Of a stretch of DNA of 64,000 nucleotides, positions 34,432 through 47,164 are shown piece by piece. The notes under the pieces are model-generated. The model saw only the letters and a list, made by a program, of their open reading frames with translations, was not told where the DNA came from and searched no databases. A program made the position numbers and the translations under genes. The DNA comes from Chondrosia reniformis (lineage: Eukaryota > Porifera > Demospongiae > Chondrillida > Chondrillidae), in contig OX359196.1 of assembly GCA_947172415.1 (NCBI GenBank), positions 4,770,901 through 4,834,900 of the forward strand, given 5' to 3'. Positions within the stretch are counted from its first letter, which is position 1; every line of letters begins with the position of its first letter.

Positions 34432-37400
34432 ATGGATTTTAAGTTGAAGATATTTATCCTTTTGAACATTGGATTATTTAAGCAACCATATGCAGTGACT
34501 TCTGGTAAAACTGATATGAAGTTATATTGGTACAACATCACAGATGCTGAAGAGAGAGGTGCTCTCTGCAATGATTTCTCAACTGCTGGATTTTTCTTAA
34601 GAAATAATTCACAATCAAAGAAGTGGGTCATATTCCTGGAATCTGGTGGGGGCTGTGGATCAAAGGATACATGCACAGAAAGATATATAGATCAATTTAT
34701 CAGAGATCAGTATCAAATCAATGATGGCAAAACTTCAAGGCCCACGACTGATATAACTGCTGCTTACAGAGACCATGGACACAATAGTAAAGTATTTGTT
34801 TCAAAATTCATGACCTCATTGTGGAATTTTAAGAGTGAGGAGGAATTTTCAATCGAGGGTAGAGATTTACTGTCTATCCAAAAACAGGAGAATCCCAATT
34901 TCTTTGATTACAACCACGTAGTCATTCCTTACTGTAGCAGTGACTTGTTCCTTGGTTCCAGTGATAATTATAAAAAGGTACTAAATACCAACTTCCATTT
35001 CAATTTTAATCCTAATTCAAGTCTAAATGAGTTTACTTTTCGAGGAGTTGCCATACTGAAATCTACTATTTTAGACTTATGGTATAGGCATGGTCTTAAT
35101 ATGTCAACAGACGTGCTGTTTGCTGGTAGCAGTGCTGGTGGCATTGGGGTACTCAATCATGCCAAGTGGTTTGCAGAAATGCTTACTTCTATAAATGCTT
35201 CTTTGTCAGTTATTATGGAATCTGCCTGGTTTATTAATTTTCATGGCAATATGGAGAGAAGGTTCTCTCCTGAAACTGTAGAATACTTGGGTATATCAAC
35301 TGATTCACCATGCAATGATCTCAATGAAGGATACCCTTGCTGTGTTTCAACACATTGCATGCTTTCAAAATCGGATTTCTATCCCAAGTCTATATCTACA
35401 TTAGTTGTTTTCAGCTTGTACGATCTCTACTTTCTAATTGACTCTATACCTCCAACAGTCTCCGAGGACAGTATTGCATTACACCTTCTCAGAATAACAT
35501 CAGAGTATTCTGGAGAAATGAATGCTTCCTTGATACAGGCTGCTTCAAAGCATCCTAATTTGAGCTTTTTTGTGACATCATGCTTGCAACACGTCTACCT
35601 TGCAACATCCAGCCTCTGGGGTGGTATACTAGGTCATGCTGAACTTGCTGGTGGCAGAGGAGACAAACGATTCCAGTGAGTAAAGCTTGAGTCTAAAACA
35701 CCATACTCCTATTTTACAGTATATAAAAGGCCAATGGGAAACAAAACCTATTAGGCTTTTGGATGAGTCTTCTTGATCTTTATCAATTGGGCTAGACATC
35801 CGTTTCTGGGAATACCATCCTTCACCAGTGTCCCTAGAAATCCTTCTGGAAGTTTTTCTCTACAATTGAATCTTTATAGATCATTAATATATAGCTCTCT
35901 TTAATTTTATAATTAATATTATATATATCTATGTATTTTACTGTATGTATTCATTATATACGTATACATACTTCTACTCTTAAGCAAACATATAATACAT
36001 GTATATCAACTTTTCTGATATATAGGCATTCAATTAGGCCAGGTGTATGGAACACCTTTTATCTTACATCTGATAACCCATCATTTGCCAATTGGACAAT
36101 AAGAAACGCTATTACTTCATGGATACTTGGCCAAGTCAATAGAACCCTTCTTCATTTAAGAGATGCTTGCAGAGGTCCACACTGTAATGAGAAATGTCCC
36201 GAAACAGTGGAATTAGGGATCAAAGGCCCTTACATAGAAGTATGCACAATGCGTGACCAAATCTCAGGTTTTAAATACGTGACATAAGACTATTTGAAAC
36301 CATTGAACTGATAAGGTATGAGGGTATATATATATACGTAAAAACTCCAAACAGAGCTGGGGGATGGTGCAAGCGTATGAAATTAATCTATCAATGCTGA
36401 ATAATACACCCTTTTGAAACCTGGGAACTCAAAAACAGGTTTCATGCTATACGAAACCTGAGATTTGGTCTTATACGTACGTACTTATTTTACAGGTATT
36501 GCTTGATGTTATATATATAATCCATATCATAATCCATATTATTAATCTCTCCTTTTTATATACATCAGCCACTCTATCAATGGATGATACTAGGAGCAAT
36601 ACTTGGAATATCCCTGCTTTGCATAATGATTAAGGTTCTCCATTCTCTATACCTGAAACGTTTCAGTATATACCATTCAAAGTTTTTGGAATATCTGGAA
36701 AATGATCCATTTAAGGAAACTAAGGTGAGTCATGAATTAACTGTGTGGCTTGTCTTACATATATACTAAATACAATGTTAGCATTACACTGTATATACGT
36801 ATACTCATATATATACTCTCTTCTATATAATAATACAGCTCAGCAGTTTATCGGGAACCAAAGCCATTACATTGTCTTGCCTCAACCTCAAATATTGGGT
36901 GAAGCTATCTAAAAAAGATTTAAAAAAGGCTAATAAATGCCAAACGCCAGCTAGAGGACGGCTACTGTCTATTGCTGCTGCCTATGATGAAAGTTCTTTG
37001 AATATTAACAGAAGTGAAAGGAGGGGTGAAAGGTAGCATTTTTCAATGAAATGTATTTATTATGTGTGTATACATGTTTTATTTCTCCTTCACATATATA
37101 CAGTATTGGCAGTATGGGTAGACTAGGCAGTGAAAGAAGTATGTGTAGATCAATGTTAGAAGAAGAAGATATTGCCACCATATCCACCAGCAGTGATGAG
37201 CTCGAGGTCTTTACCAATAAATCTCAGGAAGGTGAGATCCGGAATTTGTTTCATAATACATAATTGGATTCTGATGAGCTACAATGGCAGAAGCAATGTC
37301 CACTTAACAGGGCCATAGCAAGTATGTATCAGGTGGTCTGGCCATGCCATGTGTGCAGGAGAATAAAATGTTGCAACCAATGCGAGAAGGACTATATAGA

Positions 37401-40400
37401 ACCATAGACAGCTGTTTTATCCTAATTACGTATATACATGGCACTCATCAGAATGGCATTAGATGGGATGATGGTATATTCTGGTACACACTATGAGGGG
37501 ACCTTGCGCTCATTATAGCTCATTTGTACTCCTCAAAGACAAGAGTGTGGTGGGATAAATTTATAGAGGCTCACACTTTGACATTTAAGGCATTAAGATC
37601 TGCTTTAAATGTGCTCAAAAGTCGAAGGATGTACCATCCCAAAGATGAGCTTTGTGTATGTAGTTAAAATATCTCGAATGTATATACATACATAATGTAT
37701 TCAATATACAGAAACATATTATGTTTCAAAAGTTGGCCTAAATTAATGACTTTGAGCCAAACTAATATTAGGTGTACATATATATACATATATAATTAAT
37801 ATAATTTGGTGTGCGTGCCAATTTGCACTATTTTGTGTACATATGCAGAGATATATACTTACCTTGTATACTAATTGACTAGATAGCTGCAGTATGTATA
37901 TATATAAATGACTTGTAACTTGTTATGTACGGTAATTTATACCACTTTGTAAATCTTCATGTACACAGACTTTTTAAGCAGCATTCATCAGTTTCAAAAG
38001 AATAGAAGACGTTCATTTTGGAATAAAAAGGACTATCAAAAGAAAGAAAAAGCAATCATTAAAGGTATAAATATTATTACATTTAGTCAATGTATTCATG
38101 ATGGATCCACATATAGATTAATTTCCTTATAAGGTATAACTACCTTCTTTAATCCTGGTGAGATGGTGGCTGTAATGGGTCCATCGGGATCTGGTAAGAC
38201 CACCTTTTTGGATCTGCTAACAGGAAGAAGAAAGTCAGGAAAACAAGAGGTACTAACTGATTAAGATTCAACTGTACACCATACTAGTGGTCAGCAAATG
38301 TTTTGTAACATCTCCCCAAACTTGCATGCTGTATTTATAGTTTCTTGAGCATCAGAAACAGATATCAAACAAATTGCATTTTGACATTTGACCCAAAGGC
38401 CAGTCTTCATCAGCAACATGCAATACACTGTTGCATAGATATGCATGTGTCTTGATTTCTGTTAACACTTGTGTTGCTGATACTCAATTACCATTATGAA
38501 TGTAACATGTCATCCCTATTATATCATTCAACTTGTTAGTATATATAAACATATATATGCAAAAAACAATCACTGGAAAATATTACGCCAACCAGCCAAG
38601 TGACCAAAGTCCTATTAAATTGGCAACCAGTAATCGCCTCCTAGTCATCCAAGATGGAAAAATTCATCAAAGAACCACAGACAGCTGTTTCGCCCTCATT
38701 TGGGTTCAATGATGGCCAAGTGCAATTAACTCCCCATTATTCATATAGACATAAATATACAGTACATGTATATGTGTATATGGTTAATTCTTTAGGGCGA
38801 AATTTTTGTAAATGGCATCTCAATCTTACAGCTAAATGAGTGGTACTTAGTTAATACTGGTTATGTCCTACAATTAGCCACTCCATACTATGAGGAATTG
38901 ACAGTAAGGTATGTCATAGATATATATATTTACGTATATATGTATATACCAGTTAAATAAAAACATTCAAAAATGAAGTTAGAAGTAGGGATGGCAGTGC
39001 TTACAACAGTAATTAGCACATCTGAAAAAAAAAACAAAACAAAACAAGACAGTCACGTGATCATATGATAAGGCTAACCATGCAGAAGTGGCATATATAC
39101 TGAAACTTAAACATACACATCACTTCTATGTTTGGACTCATCATGATAGTAGAAGTAGGGATGATACGCCCAAACATAGAAGTGATGTGTAAGCTTCTGC
39201 ATGGTTAGCCTTACCATATGATCACTGTCTTGTTTCGCTTATTACTTTTTCCGGATTTCCAGATGTGCTAATTACTGTTGTAGGCACTGATGTGTACACC
39301 ATGTATATACCAATGTAGAGTATCCATACCTTCATACTTGTGTGTATGCATAAGAATTTATTACAATCACATATTTATCGTATGAATAGGGAAAACCTTA
39401 TATTTGCAGCACAACTGAGATTACCAAGAAGCTTTAGCCTAGATGACAGATTTATGAGGGTAGAGCAAGTTATGAAGGAGGTTTGTTCATGTGATGCACA
39501 TACATGTGCAACATTAAATGTTGCTAATATACTCTAAATTTAATTTATGTGCAATAAAAATAAATACTGTACGTATGTAACTTAAACTTAAAATGCCTCA
39601 ATTAATTATATAAATATAATATATGTAATTTATTCTTTAATATCTAGACAGGCTTGACAGACTTGGCAAACACAACTGTGGGAGGAGCCACAGGTCCAGG
39701 ATTGAGTGGTGGACAAAAACGAAGATTGTGCATTGCTATGCAGTTACTAACAATGCCCAGCTTGATATTCCTTGATGAACCAACTTCTGGTTTAGATGCT
39801 TCCTCTTCCTACGAACTTCTCTGCTACTTGAAGCATCTAGCTGAGTAAGGAATACATCAAATAAATGGTTTTAATGAAAACAAATATATCTTTTTTGATG
39901 TGTATAGTTCCAACAAAGCTGTCATTCTGACAATCCATCAACCAAGATCTGAAATTTTTTACATGTTTGACAAATTGTTGCTTATATGTCAAGGAAAGGT
40001 ACTGTTGGCTTTTTGATCATAAAAATTATCCAGAACATGTTCTTCATCATTTAATTATAGTTTTGGGTTAGGTGATCATGAATAACTGTTGTATATAGTA
40101 AAGCTCAGTTATATATAGCTGACATGAGAGCTTATGTATGTATTTATTATCTCTAATATGAGCCCGGGGCTTGTATTTTTCAGAACCTGGGCTTTTATTG
40201 GAGTCTGGGCTTTTATAAAAGACTGGACTTTTATTTTTTCAACCCTTCAATTCATATTGGTAAATCAACTTTGTTGGGACAATTTCCACGTAAACTACGT
40301 ATATATATGTATACGTATACGTATAGAGAGCAGCATGTTTAATAAGTATGAATACCATAAGTACTTTAGTAGTGTATCAGTGGGCTTATATTGGGAACTG

Positions 40401-43400
40401 CAGCTTCTATTTTTCAATAACTTGTAAAGGTGGGCTCCTATTGGAGACAAGCTTGTATTAGAGACCTGAGCTTATATTAGAGATAATACGGTATGTATTA
40501 GTAGTAACCGTTTTTTCATATTTAATATTGTCATGCATGAATTATATATGTAGGTGATTTTCAATGGTCCACCATCCAAAGCTCACGAAACATTTCTATC
40601 CATTCATGAAAATTACAACATTAAAGCTCCAGAGGTTAAGAGTAGCAATCCAGCAGGTATGAAACATGCATGTACATAGATCTACATATCTCATTACATA
40701 TACGATGCATACTTTATTATATGTACGTACGTATATATAATAAAGCATCCTATAATATACGTATATCAAGTATTTGCAGTACCTATATACGTATACACCT
40801 GACCAACCAAGTGACCAAATCCTTATCTTTGTTGGGCAACTGTGACAAAAAACTCATCAGCTGTTTTGCCCTCCTTAGGGCTCATCAGTGTGGTATACTT
40901 CCGGTAGTGAGTTTTGGAGAGTTGCCATTAATATAGGACTCAGTCTTTCAATCAAGATACTTAAGACTTTGGTTGGTCAGGTGTAATATTTCCAAGTGAT
41001 TTTATTTCCAACAGATCATAACCATTGTACAGCTTATAATTAACTCCCTTTCCATACATATTATATGCGTATATAACCACATAGAAGGTAATGGAGAGAA
41101 GTATATATTGTTTCATCATCTTGTTTTGTATATAGATATTATAATGGACATGTTGGGAAATGCAACTTCCAGATATGCCCTTATGAAAAATTATAAGCAT
41201 AATATGGAACCAAGCATTGTGAAAGTATCTCAAGAAAAGGCTCGAATAAATACATCAAAAAAGAGCATAGTCAGACGGTTAGTGACTATATACGTACGTA
41301 TATAAAGAAAAATGTGAAGTGTATATACGTAGGTATACCTGTTCCAGATATATTACAACATGATATCAAAAATGTTTATTCATTTTGTACCAGTTGAGGA
41401 AGGTCTATGAATCAGAATGTAATGGTCAATGAATAATTAGTAGCTACAATCTCACTCAAAAACTATCCAATATCATGATCATATGTATGTACATACTGTG
41501 GCAGTATACTTATATACCCCTTTTTTATGTTTTCAATATATATTAACATTTTTAGGAGAAGTATATAAATGATTTATAATGTGTAATTTGCATGGTATAT
41601 GTACGTATGTACGTATATGCAGCACTCATTACCTTCTTACAGGCCACCAAAAGATGCCGGTTTCCTAAACCGCTTCACCTCTTTGGAAGCTCGTGCTGTG
41701 AAAAGAGCAAAACTTGGCACCCAACTCTACTTACCAATTATATTCATTGGATATGCTGTTTTATTAGGTCAGCCTAAAGACTGCATCTGAGGCCTAAAGA
41801 CAAAGCTGACAATATATATATGAAAAATCTAAGATACCATTTTCCTACATGCTATATGCCTATTCTGTAAAAAGAGCCTATAGGGGAACTAAACCTGAAG
41901 AGAGCTTTAGATGAAGATACAGGAGTCTTTTCTTCCTTCTTTTCCCTTCTTTCATCTTCTTCTCCACTGGGTCAGACAGCCGTTTCTGGGAATTCCACCC
42001 TTCATCAGTGATCCTGGGAGTCTTTGTCTTTTTCTTTATCTTGATCTTCTGTGAATCCTGTCCCTGTGAATCCTGAATATATGTACATATATTATCATCC
42101 ATATATATGTATCCCAATGATCATTGTGCTATATACTTACGTATATATGAACGTATCTATATATGTATGTAGGTACAGTGTATGCTCAGTCTCAGAGTGG
42201 TACTCAGATTATTTCTGGTTTTGGGGTATTTAGCTGTGCTAGTGGACTTTTCATGTTTCCATTACTCTACGGCTATCTATATCAAGCATTGCAAGTACGT
42301 AGGTACCATGTGGCATATATACATAAGTACACATGTATACCTATAGTATATACTAAAATGTACGTATATATTATGTTACACCTGTCTCTACACATCTCCT
42401 TTATGCACAGTTATTTTCCCTTGAGTATGCTGATGGAGTGGGAAATCCAATTGAATTGATTTTACAAACCTTTATAAGGTTCCTTTCTCTGTCCTTTCTT
42501 CCTCTCGTTGCGTGTGCAGTAGTTCTATACATTCTGGTAAGCTGACATACACAGCAGTGACCTGGGTCTCTGATATGTGGCAGGCATGCACGAATTGTAC
42601 ATATTGCTGTAGCAAATGTAACTCAGTGATAGAGCATTGGCAGTCAAAGAATAGCTGTCTGGGTTCAATAATATTTCTTTTGTGTTTTTCCCAGTGTATG
42701 ATATTTAACACTGCTTATATACTTATGGTTTGACTATATATGACTTAATCCAGCTATCCATAAAAATTATAGATTATATTGTATGCAACCTGGCAAATGA
42801 TCAAACTAATCATTATAACTGCCTTATTATCTATATAGGTTATTCCTGCATCAGAGTATAATCTGATTGTACTGCTCCAAGTGGCTACTTTTAACCTGGC
42901 AATGAATCAGACTTGGATCGCAATGCTAACTTTAATTATCTGTCTCACACCACAGTACTGTCACAGACTATCTCCTGTTGTGTCTGCAATAGCTGGCTTT
43001 GCAGGTGGCTTCTTTGTACCACCAAGTCTGATGCCTCCGTGGTTAGTCATGCCACATACATAGATAGAGAGTGTACAGTAGCTTTAAGTCTAGTTGTACC
43101 ATAGGTAGATAATTATTTAAGACATTTTTACATTAAAAACCTCATTTGTGAGAATTTTATGTATACAGCAGCTTGGTTTGCACATGTGTACATACATAGG
43201 TAAATATATATTTAATTGTAGCAGTTCTAGATTACATTATTCCTGAGACTGGTTATAAATATGCAGCTATGTAGTATAGAAAAGTAAATTGATTAATTAT
43301 TGGTACTTCGTCCTTTAAAAATGTCTATCAGTCAAATAAAATGTATAATTATTGTTACAGTATACAGCATTTAAATTTAGAGACTATTTTATATTACATT

Positions 43401-45410
43401 ACATACTTTTTCTATAGGTATGTGTGGCTATTCTATATAAATCCCAATTATTATGGATTTTCAGCTATGGCAAGACTTCTATTGAATGACCTAGATTTGC
43501 AATGTCCCTTTCAATCAGAGCTGGAATGCTACCCCTTCTCTTCCAGCTACATCCTAAGCTACTTTGGTCTTAACAACATTCAACCATTCATCTACATGCT
43601 GGTATGAACATTATAGGCACTAGTCTCTTTTACACATTTGTGTAAGAAAGCTATAATATTATATATAGAACACTTGCCATTATATGTACGTACATGCATG
43701 AAGTAAATATTTACGCATATATAATTTATGATGTACCCATAATAATGCATAATTATATTACGCCTTTCATTTCAAGTCAGCTTGATCATCTTCTCATTAA
43801 TTTGGCTCGTCTCCCAGCAATCTCTTTCACATACATGCACTATGTACTTATCATTTAGCATTCCCTTCACTAATCTCAGCCATTGCTCATGATCATTCTG
43901 TCTTCTTTAGCTATGTTTTCCACTTACAGGTACTGTTAGGTATGACATTAATGTACATCTCATTGGCTGCATTAACAGTTTGGATTAAACATGCTCCAAT
44001 AAAGGAATATCTTTTCTTGCTAAAGGGTACCTTTTCCAACAGGTGAGGACATTTTACATGTGTGTTCGTAATCAGTTGCAATTATTAGATGAATATACTA
44101 TAATTGTATTATTAACATATGTCTCTCTATGTAGATGTCTTGGAATTGAAGAAGACCAGTTTCATGCACGTGACAGTAGGGTGCAATATGCTACTAAAGG
44201 AGGGAATGGCTCAGTGGTAAGAACACAGAAAATAATGTGTTCTGACTTCAATCGTATATAGGACCAAACTTACTGTAGTACATGTACTAGAACTTCTAAC
44301 TATGTCAAACTTATCTTTTGAAAGGATCATCTTTTGACTTTTTGAGCGTCTAAAGATGCCAGTTTGTTGTCTCAACCCCGGGGTCTTCTTCATTGACTCA
44401 AGATGATACTTTCATAAGATACTTGCTCACAGTCAACATTAATTCATGTACCATTTTGTCTATATTTTATTCAGAATTTGAAGAATAATTTGGAACAGAA
44501 CCAGTTAGAGGGGAATAACACAATTAGTAACACAGGTGATGCCTACATCGAAAAATACTTCAATAAATGTATTTCAGTACGGGAATCTAGAGATAGAGTT
44601 CCTATTTCTCTTGAGCTACTGGAGAAAAGAGAGCAGCAGTGGGCAGAAATATTAGCTACAGATACCATAAATATAACTCTACCAAATCAGGTATCTACTG
44701 GTCAGGATGAACAATGGGATGTAAATGCTAGTGCAGCCCAAGAAGAAGATAAGCTGCATACTTCTGGTACTAATCATGATTGTTTTCTACCAATGAGGTC
44801 ATCACCACAAATTACTAGAGTTCAGTCTTTAGAAGCTGTATCTTTAGAAGAGTCACTAAATAGCTCCTTGATTGCAAATTACAGTGCCACATCTGCTGCC
44901 AAACAGGATGTAGATGATTCCACACCTTTTTCTTCAACAAACAGAAAGAAACTAAAGAGATTGCCGAGTATAGCAATGTATAGCTGTAAAAGTTCACCAC
45001 CCACACCTCCCAGTATCCCAAGTGTCAAAGATACCACCCCAGAGGCTGAATACTTTCAGTATCATCATTTGCTCTCAACATCTACCTTCACACAGAACGG
45101 CCAAAGCTACTTAATCTTGGATGATTCCTATTTAGACCAATCTGCAACCATTGGAAATTGTGATGTGTATGAGAGTGACAGTCCTGAAATGTCCTCCTTT
45201 GAACAAAACAACAACTGCAAAGACTGTACAGACGTTTTCAACTGTCAGAAGCATGAAAAACAGCAGTTCATGAAGAAATTTAAAAATCAGAAGAGACATC
45301 ACTCATTGGACAGTATGTTAAGTGGATCATCAGTAGTCATTCCCGTTATCCCACAGAAGCGTTTGTCATCTATCAGTGGAAGTGCAACTACACAAAGCAC
45401 AGATGTTTAA
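34432..45410 (+). CDS. Fusion: Notum/pectin-acetylesterase ectodomain + ABCG half-transporter
   Basis: Predicted membrane protein. Exon 1 (34432-35678) has a signal peptide ([16 protein letters not shown]) and a PAE/Notum carboxylesterase domain: [31 protein letters not shown], nucleophile GSSAGG (Ser234), SLYD (Asp331) and QHVY (His387), spaced like the human NOTUM triad. Exon 2 (36026-36276) finishes the domain ([12 protein letters not shown]). Its GTGACA donor joins in frame to 36570-36723, which encodes a membrane helix ([20 protein letters not shown]). An ABCG nucleotide-binding domain follows: Walker [10 protein letters not shown] (about 38190), Q-loop region [17 protein letters not shown], signature [10 protein letters not shown], Walker [14 protein letters not shown] (39760-39800), H-loop [10 protein letters not shown]. 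Six membrane helices lie in exons from 41643 to 44040. A Ser-rich tail ends at 45410. If splicing skips the join, exon 2 would stop at 36285 and leave two genes; the lone helix before the NBD argues for one. Confidence 0.72.
35725..35880 (+). repeat. Dispersed SINE-like repeat, family 1, diverged copy
   Basis: Shares cctattaggcttttggatga, gctagacatccgtttctggg and cttcaccagtgtccc with family 1, in a strongly mutated form. It lies in the intron between exons 1 and 2 of the PAE-ABCG gene. Confidence 0.55.
38565..38760. repeat. Dispersed repeat, family 2, copy A
   Basis: Contains caatcactggaaaatattac, accaagtgacc-like sequence, agacagctgtttcgccctca and a gtgcaattaactcccc end. The same elements recur at 40790-41050, partly at 6660-6745 and at 37385-37480. 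No ORF. It lies in an intron of the PAE-ABCG gene. Confidence 0.55.
38997..39290. repeat. Foldback element with arms of about 130 bp
   Basis: The arm at about 38997-39139 and the arm at about 39160-39290 are reverse complements over most of their length (shared: acaacagtaattagcacatc, gataaggctaaccatgcaga, acatcacttctatgtttgg). Indels occur in the A-rich segment. The 13-bp sequence agaagtagggatg occurs just before each arm. It lies in an intron of the PAE-ABCG gene. Confidence 0.85.
40790..41050. repeat. Dispersed repeat, family 2, copy B
   Basis: Contains ccaaccaagtgaccaaatcc, actcatcagctgttttgccc, tccttagggctcatcagtgt and taattaactccctttcc. The segment 40975-41000 (ggttggtcaggtgtaatatt) is an inverted match to 40795-40810, so the copy is bounded by short inverted repeats. 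Intronic. Confidence 0.55.
41818..42062 (+). repeat. Dispersed SINE-like repeat, family 1, near-full copy
   Basis: Almost identical to the copy at 23151-23397 over about 245 bp and in the same orientation, so these two are recent relatives. The last bases (gtgaatcctgtccctgtgaatcctg) are partly duplicated. It lies in the PAE-ABCG intron between the first and second membrane-helix exons. Confidence 0.85.
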
Positions 45411-45575
45411 ATAGGTTTTCACACACACATACTGTTTACTATAACCAAAAACTGGCCTATATACTAACTTAAACTTAACATATACACTGTTTTCTTCAGC
45501 AAATTTAAATTTACTGTATTTAATTTAGATTCAAAATTAATATAATAATAATAAATGAATGAAATAATAGAGGTA

Positions 45576-45850
45576 CTAATATATGGATTGCCATGCACCA
45601 AGAGTACCCATCACTGATATAGTTTCCTCTTTGAATGGCCACTGACACTCTCTAGAGAAGAACAATTTCTCTCTCTTTTCTGTGGAAGCCTGCTCAATCC
45701 TTCTACCCAGCTCTGACAAGAAGGCCATGGTAAGAGAGCCACAAACACCAGAGGTCTCAACTGCCACAGGATCAAAAATACAGGAAGCCTAGCTGGAATA
45801 CTTTTGCTGCTTCCTATAGCTTCAGCGAGAGAAGCCAATTAGATATAAAA
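45576..45850 (-). mobile_element. Retroelement remnant: C-terminal end of a reverse transcriptase polyprotein
   Basis: On the minus strand the wording KYSS, then a stop, then FDPVAVETSG and FLSELGRRIEQAS matches the conserved region behind the RT domain of a common invertebrate retroelement group (KYxxL...FxPVAxETxG...FLxxLG). It ends at a stop at 45576. An internal stop and loss of everything upstream show it is dead. It lies 3' of the PAE-ABCG gene on the opposite strand. A related remnant is at 50855-51258. Confidence 0.6.
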
Positions 45851-46212
45851 CTTCATCTACTTCATGCATGTCTTTCCTTTCCACATACATATATATAAAA
45901 ACCTTTCTTGGGATAGCGGTCATACCTTAATTACATTGGTTAATAATAGAATAAGGACTTAATTGAGTGCATGGTTCAAGAGATTAAATTACTGCATTAT
46001 TTACTTTAGACTTCTATAAATAATAATAATAATAATGATTATGATATTTGAATCATTACGCCATCGCCACTTAAGGCTACCAGGTCGCACTTCCCAGACA
46101 GCCACATACAAGCACCGAGTTCGGAGGTGATGCACCATATAAACGATAATAAGTGTTTGGTGTGATGTATGTGGGTGTGGCTGTATACAACAAATAAGGT
46201 GAGTAAATATAC
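45851..46212. other. Intergenic region with a TAA microsatellite
   Basis: Holds a short (TAA)n tract at about 46018-46035 and unique sequence before the integrase-like gene. I see no gene. Confidence 0.4.
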
Positions 46213-47164
46213 ATGTGCATATTTAAATTCTCTGTGCGAGATGGTGAACTGTACTACATTAATGTGAAACGAGGGCGTGGCAATAATAAAGTAAGCCTTC
46301 TATATTGTACATCGTATATTCATGCGGCAAAAATCGCGATAATTAATGCGGAAATTAGTGCAATTCCACAACCTCTGACCAATAATAAAAGAGACAGAAA
46401 ATGCACAGATACACATGTTAAAGGGAGAGTAAGAGGGTATAGAAGTATATATTTATTTTTACTTAATATATAGCCAGCAGTGGAGGTAAAGTACATCCGT
46501 CATGATGATGAGAGGATTAGAATTTTGAAGGACTGTCATATGCATCCTACCTCTGGTCACATGGGTGTCAAGCGTACCCTCTCAAGGATAACAGACAGGT
46601 TTATGTGGCCTGGAGTGGCAAGGGATGTTGAACAACTGGTATGATACCCGTTGATGTGTTTATATATCATACATATAAATATCTTAATTCCTATATGTAT
46701 ATGCAGGTGAAAACCTGTGATATGTGTCAGAGGGGAAACAGAAAGATGACACAAACGTACTCAGAACTCCATCCCATACCTGTCAAAAGTCCATGGTATC
46801 ACATTGGCATCGATTTTATTGGCCCAATCACTACTTCTAACAATGGGAACAACTTAATTCTGACGATTAGTGATTATTGCACTAAGTGGGTGGAAGCAGT
46901 GGCAATGAACAATAAGTCTGCATCATCGACTGCAGCTTCTTTGTTCAAAGTAGGTTATTATGGACTTTGATTGACTGATTATATATGCATTTCAATTAAC
47001 CAGTTTGCTTTTTATACCTATAATTTGCAGATTTTCATGAGAATGGGAATTCCCAAAGTCATTACAACTGACCAAGGCTCAGAATTTCGAAATCATCTGA
47101 ACAAGGAGATGACTACACTTTTGGGGATTAATCATCGCCTTACCACTGCATATCACCCATCATA
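46213..47164 (+). pseudogene. Intron-containing Gypsy/Ginger-like integrase, truncated
   Basis: Four exon-like blocks joined by GT-AG introns: about 46213-46290 (VRDGELYYINVKRGRGNNK), 46473-46639 (HMHPTSGHMGVKRTLSRIT), 46708-46948 and 47031-47164. They encode an HHCC zinc-binding domain (CDMCQR completes it) and a DDE integrase core: first Asp in HIGIDFIGPITT, second Asp in VITTDQGSEF. A stop follows AYHPS, so the third catalytic residue (Glu, normally about 35 residues after the second Asp) is absent. Introns are unusual for LTR retrotransposons but usual in Ginger DNA transposons and in the host genes GIN1/GIN2 derived from them. It could be a dead Ginger element or a domesticated, shortened gene. 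No LTRs or terminal inverted repeats were recognised. Confidence 0.65.
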
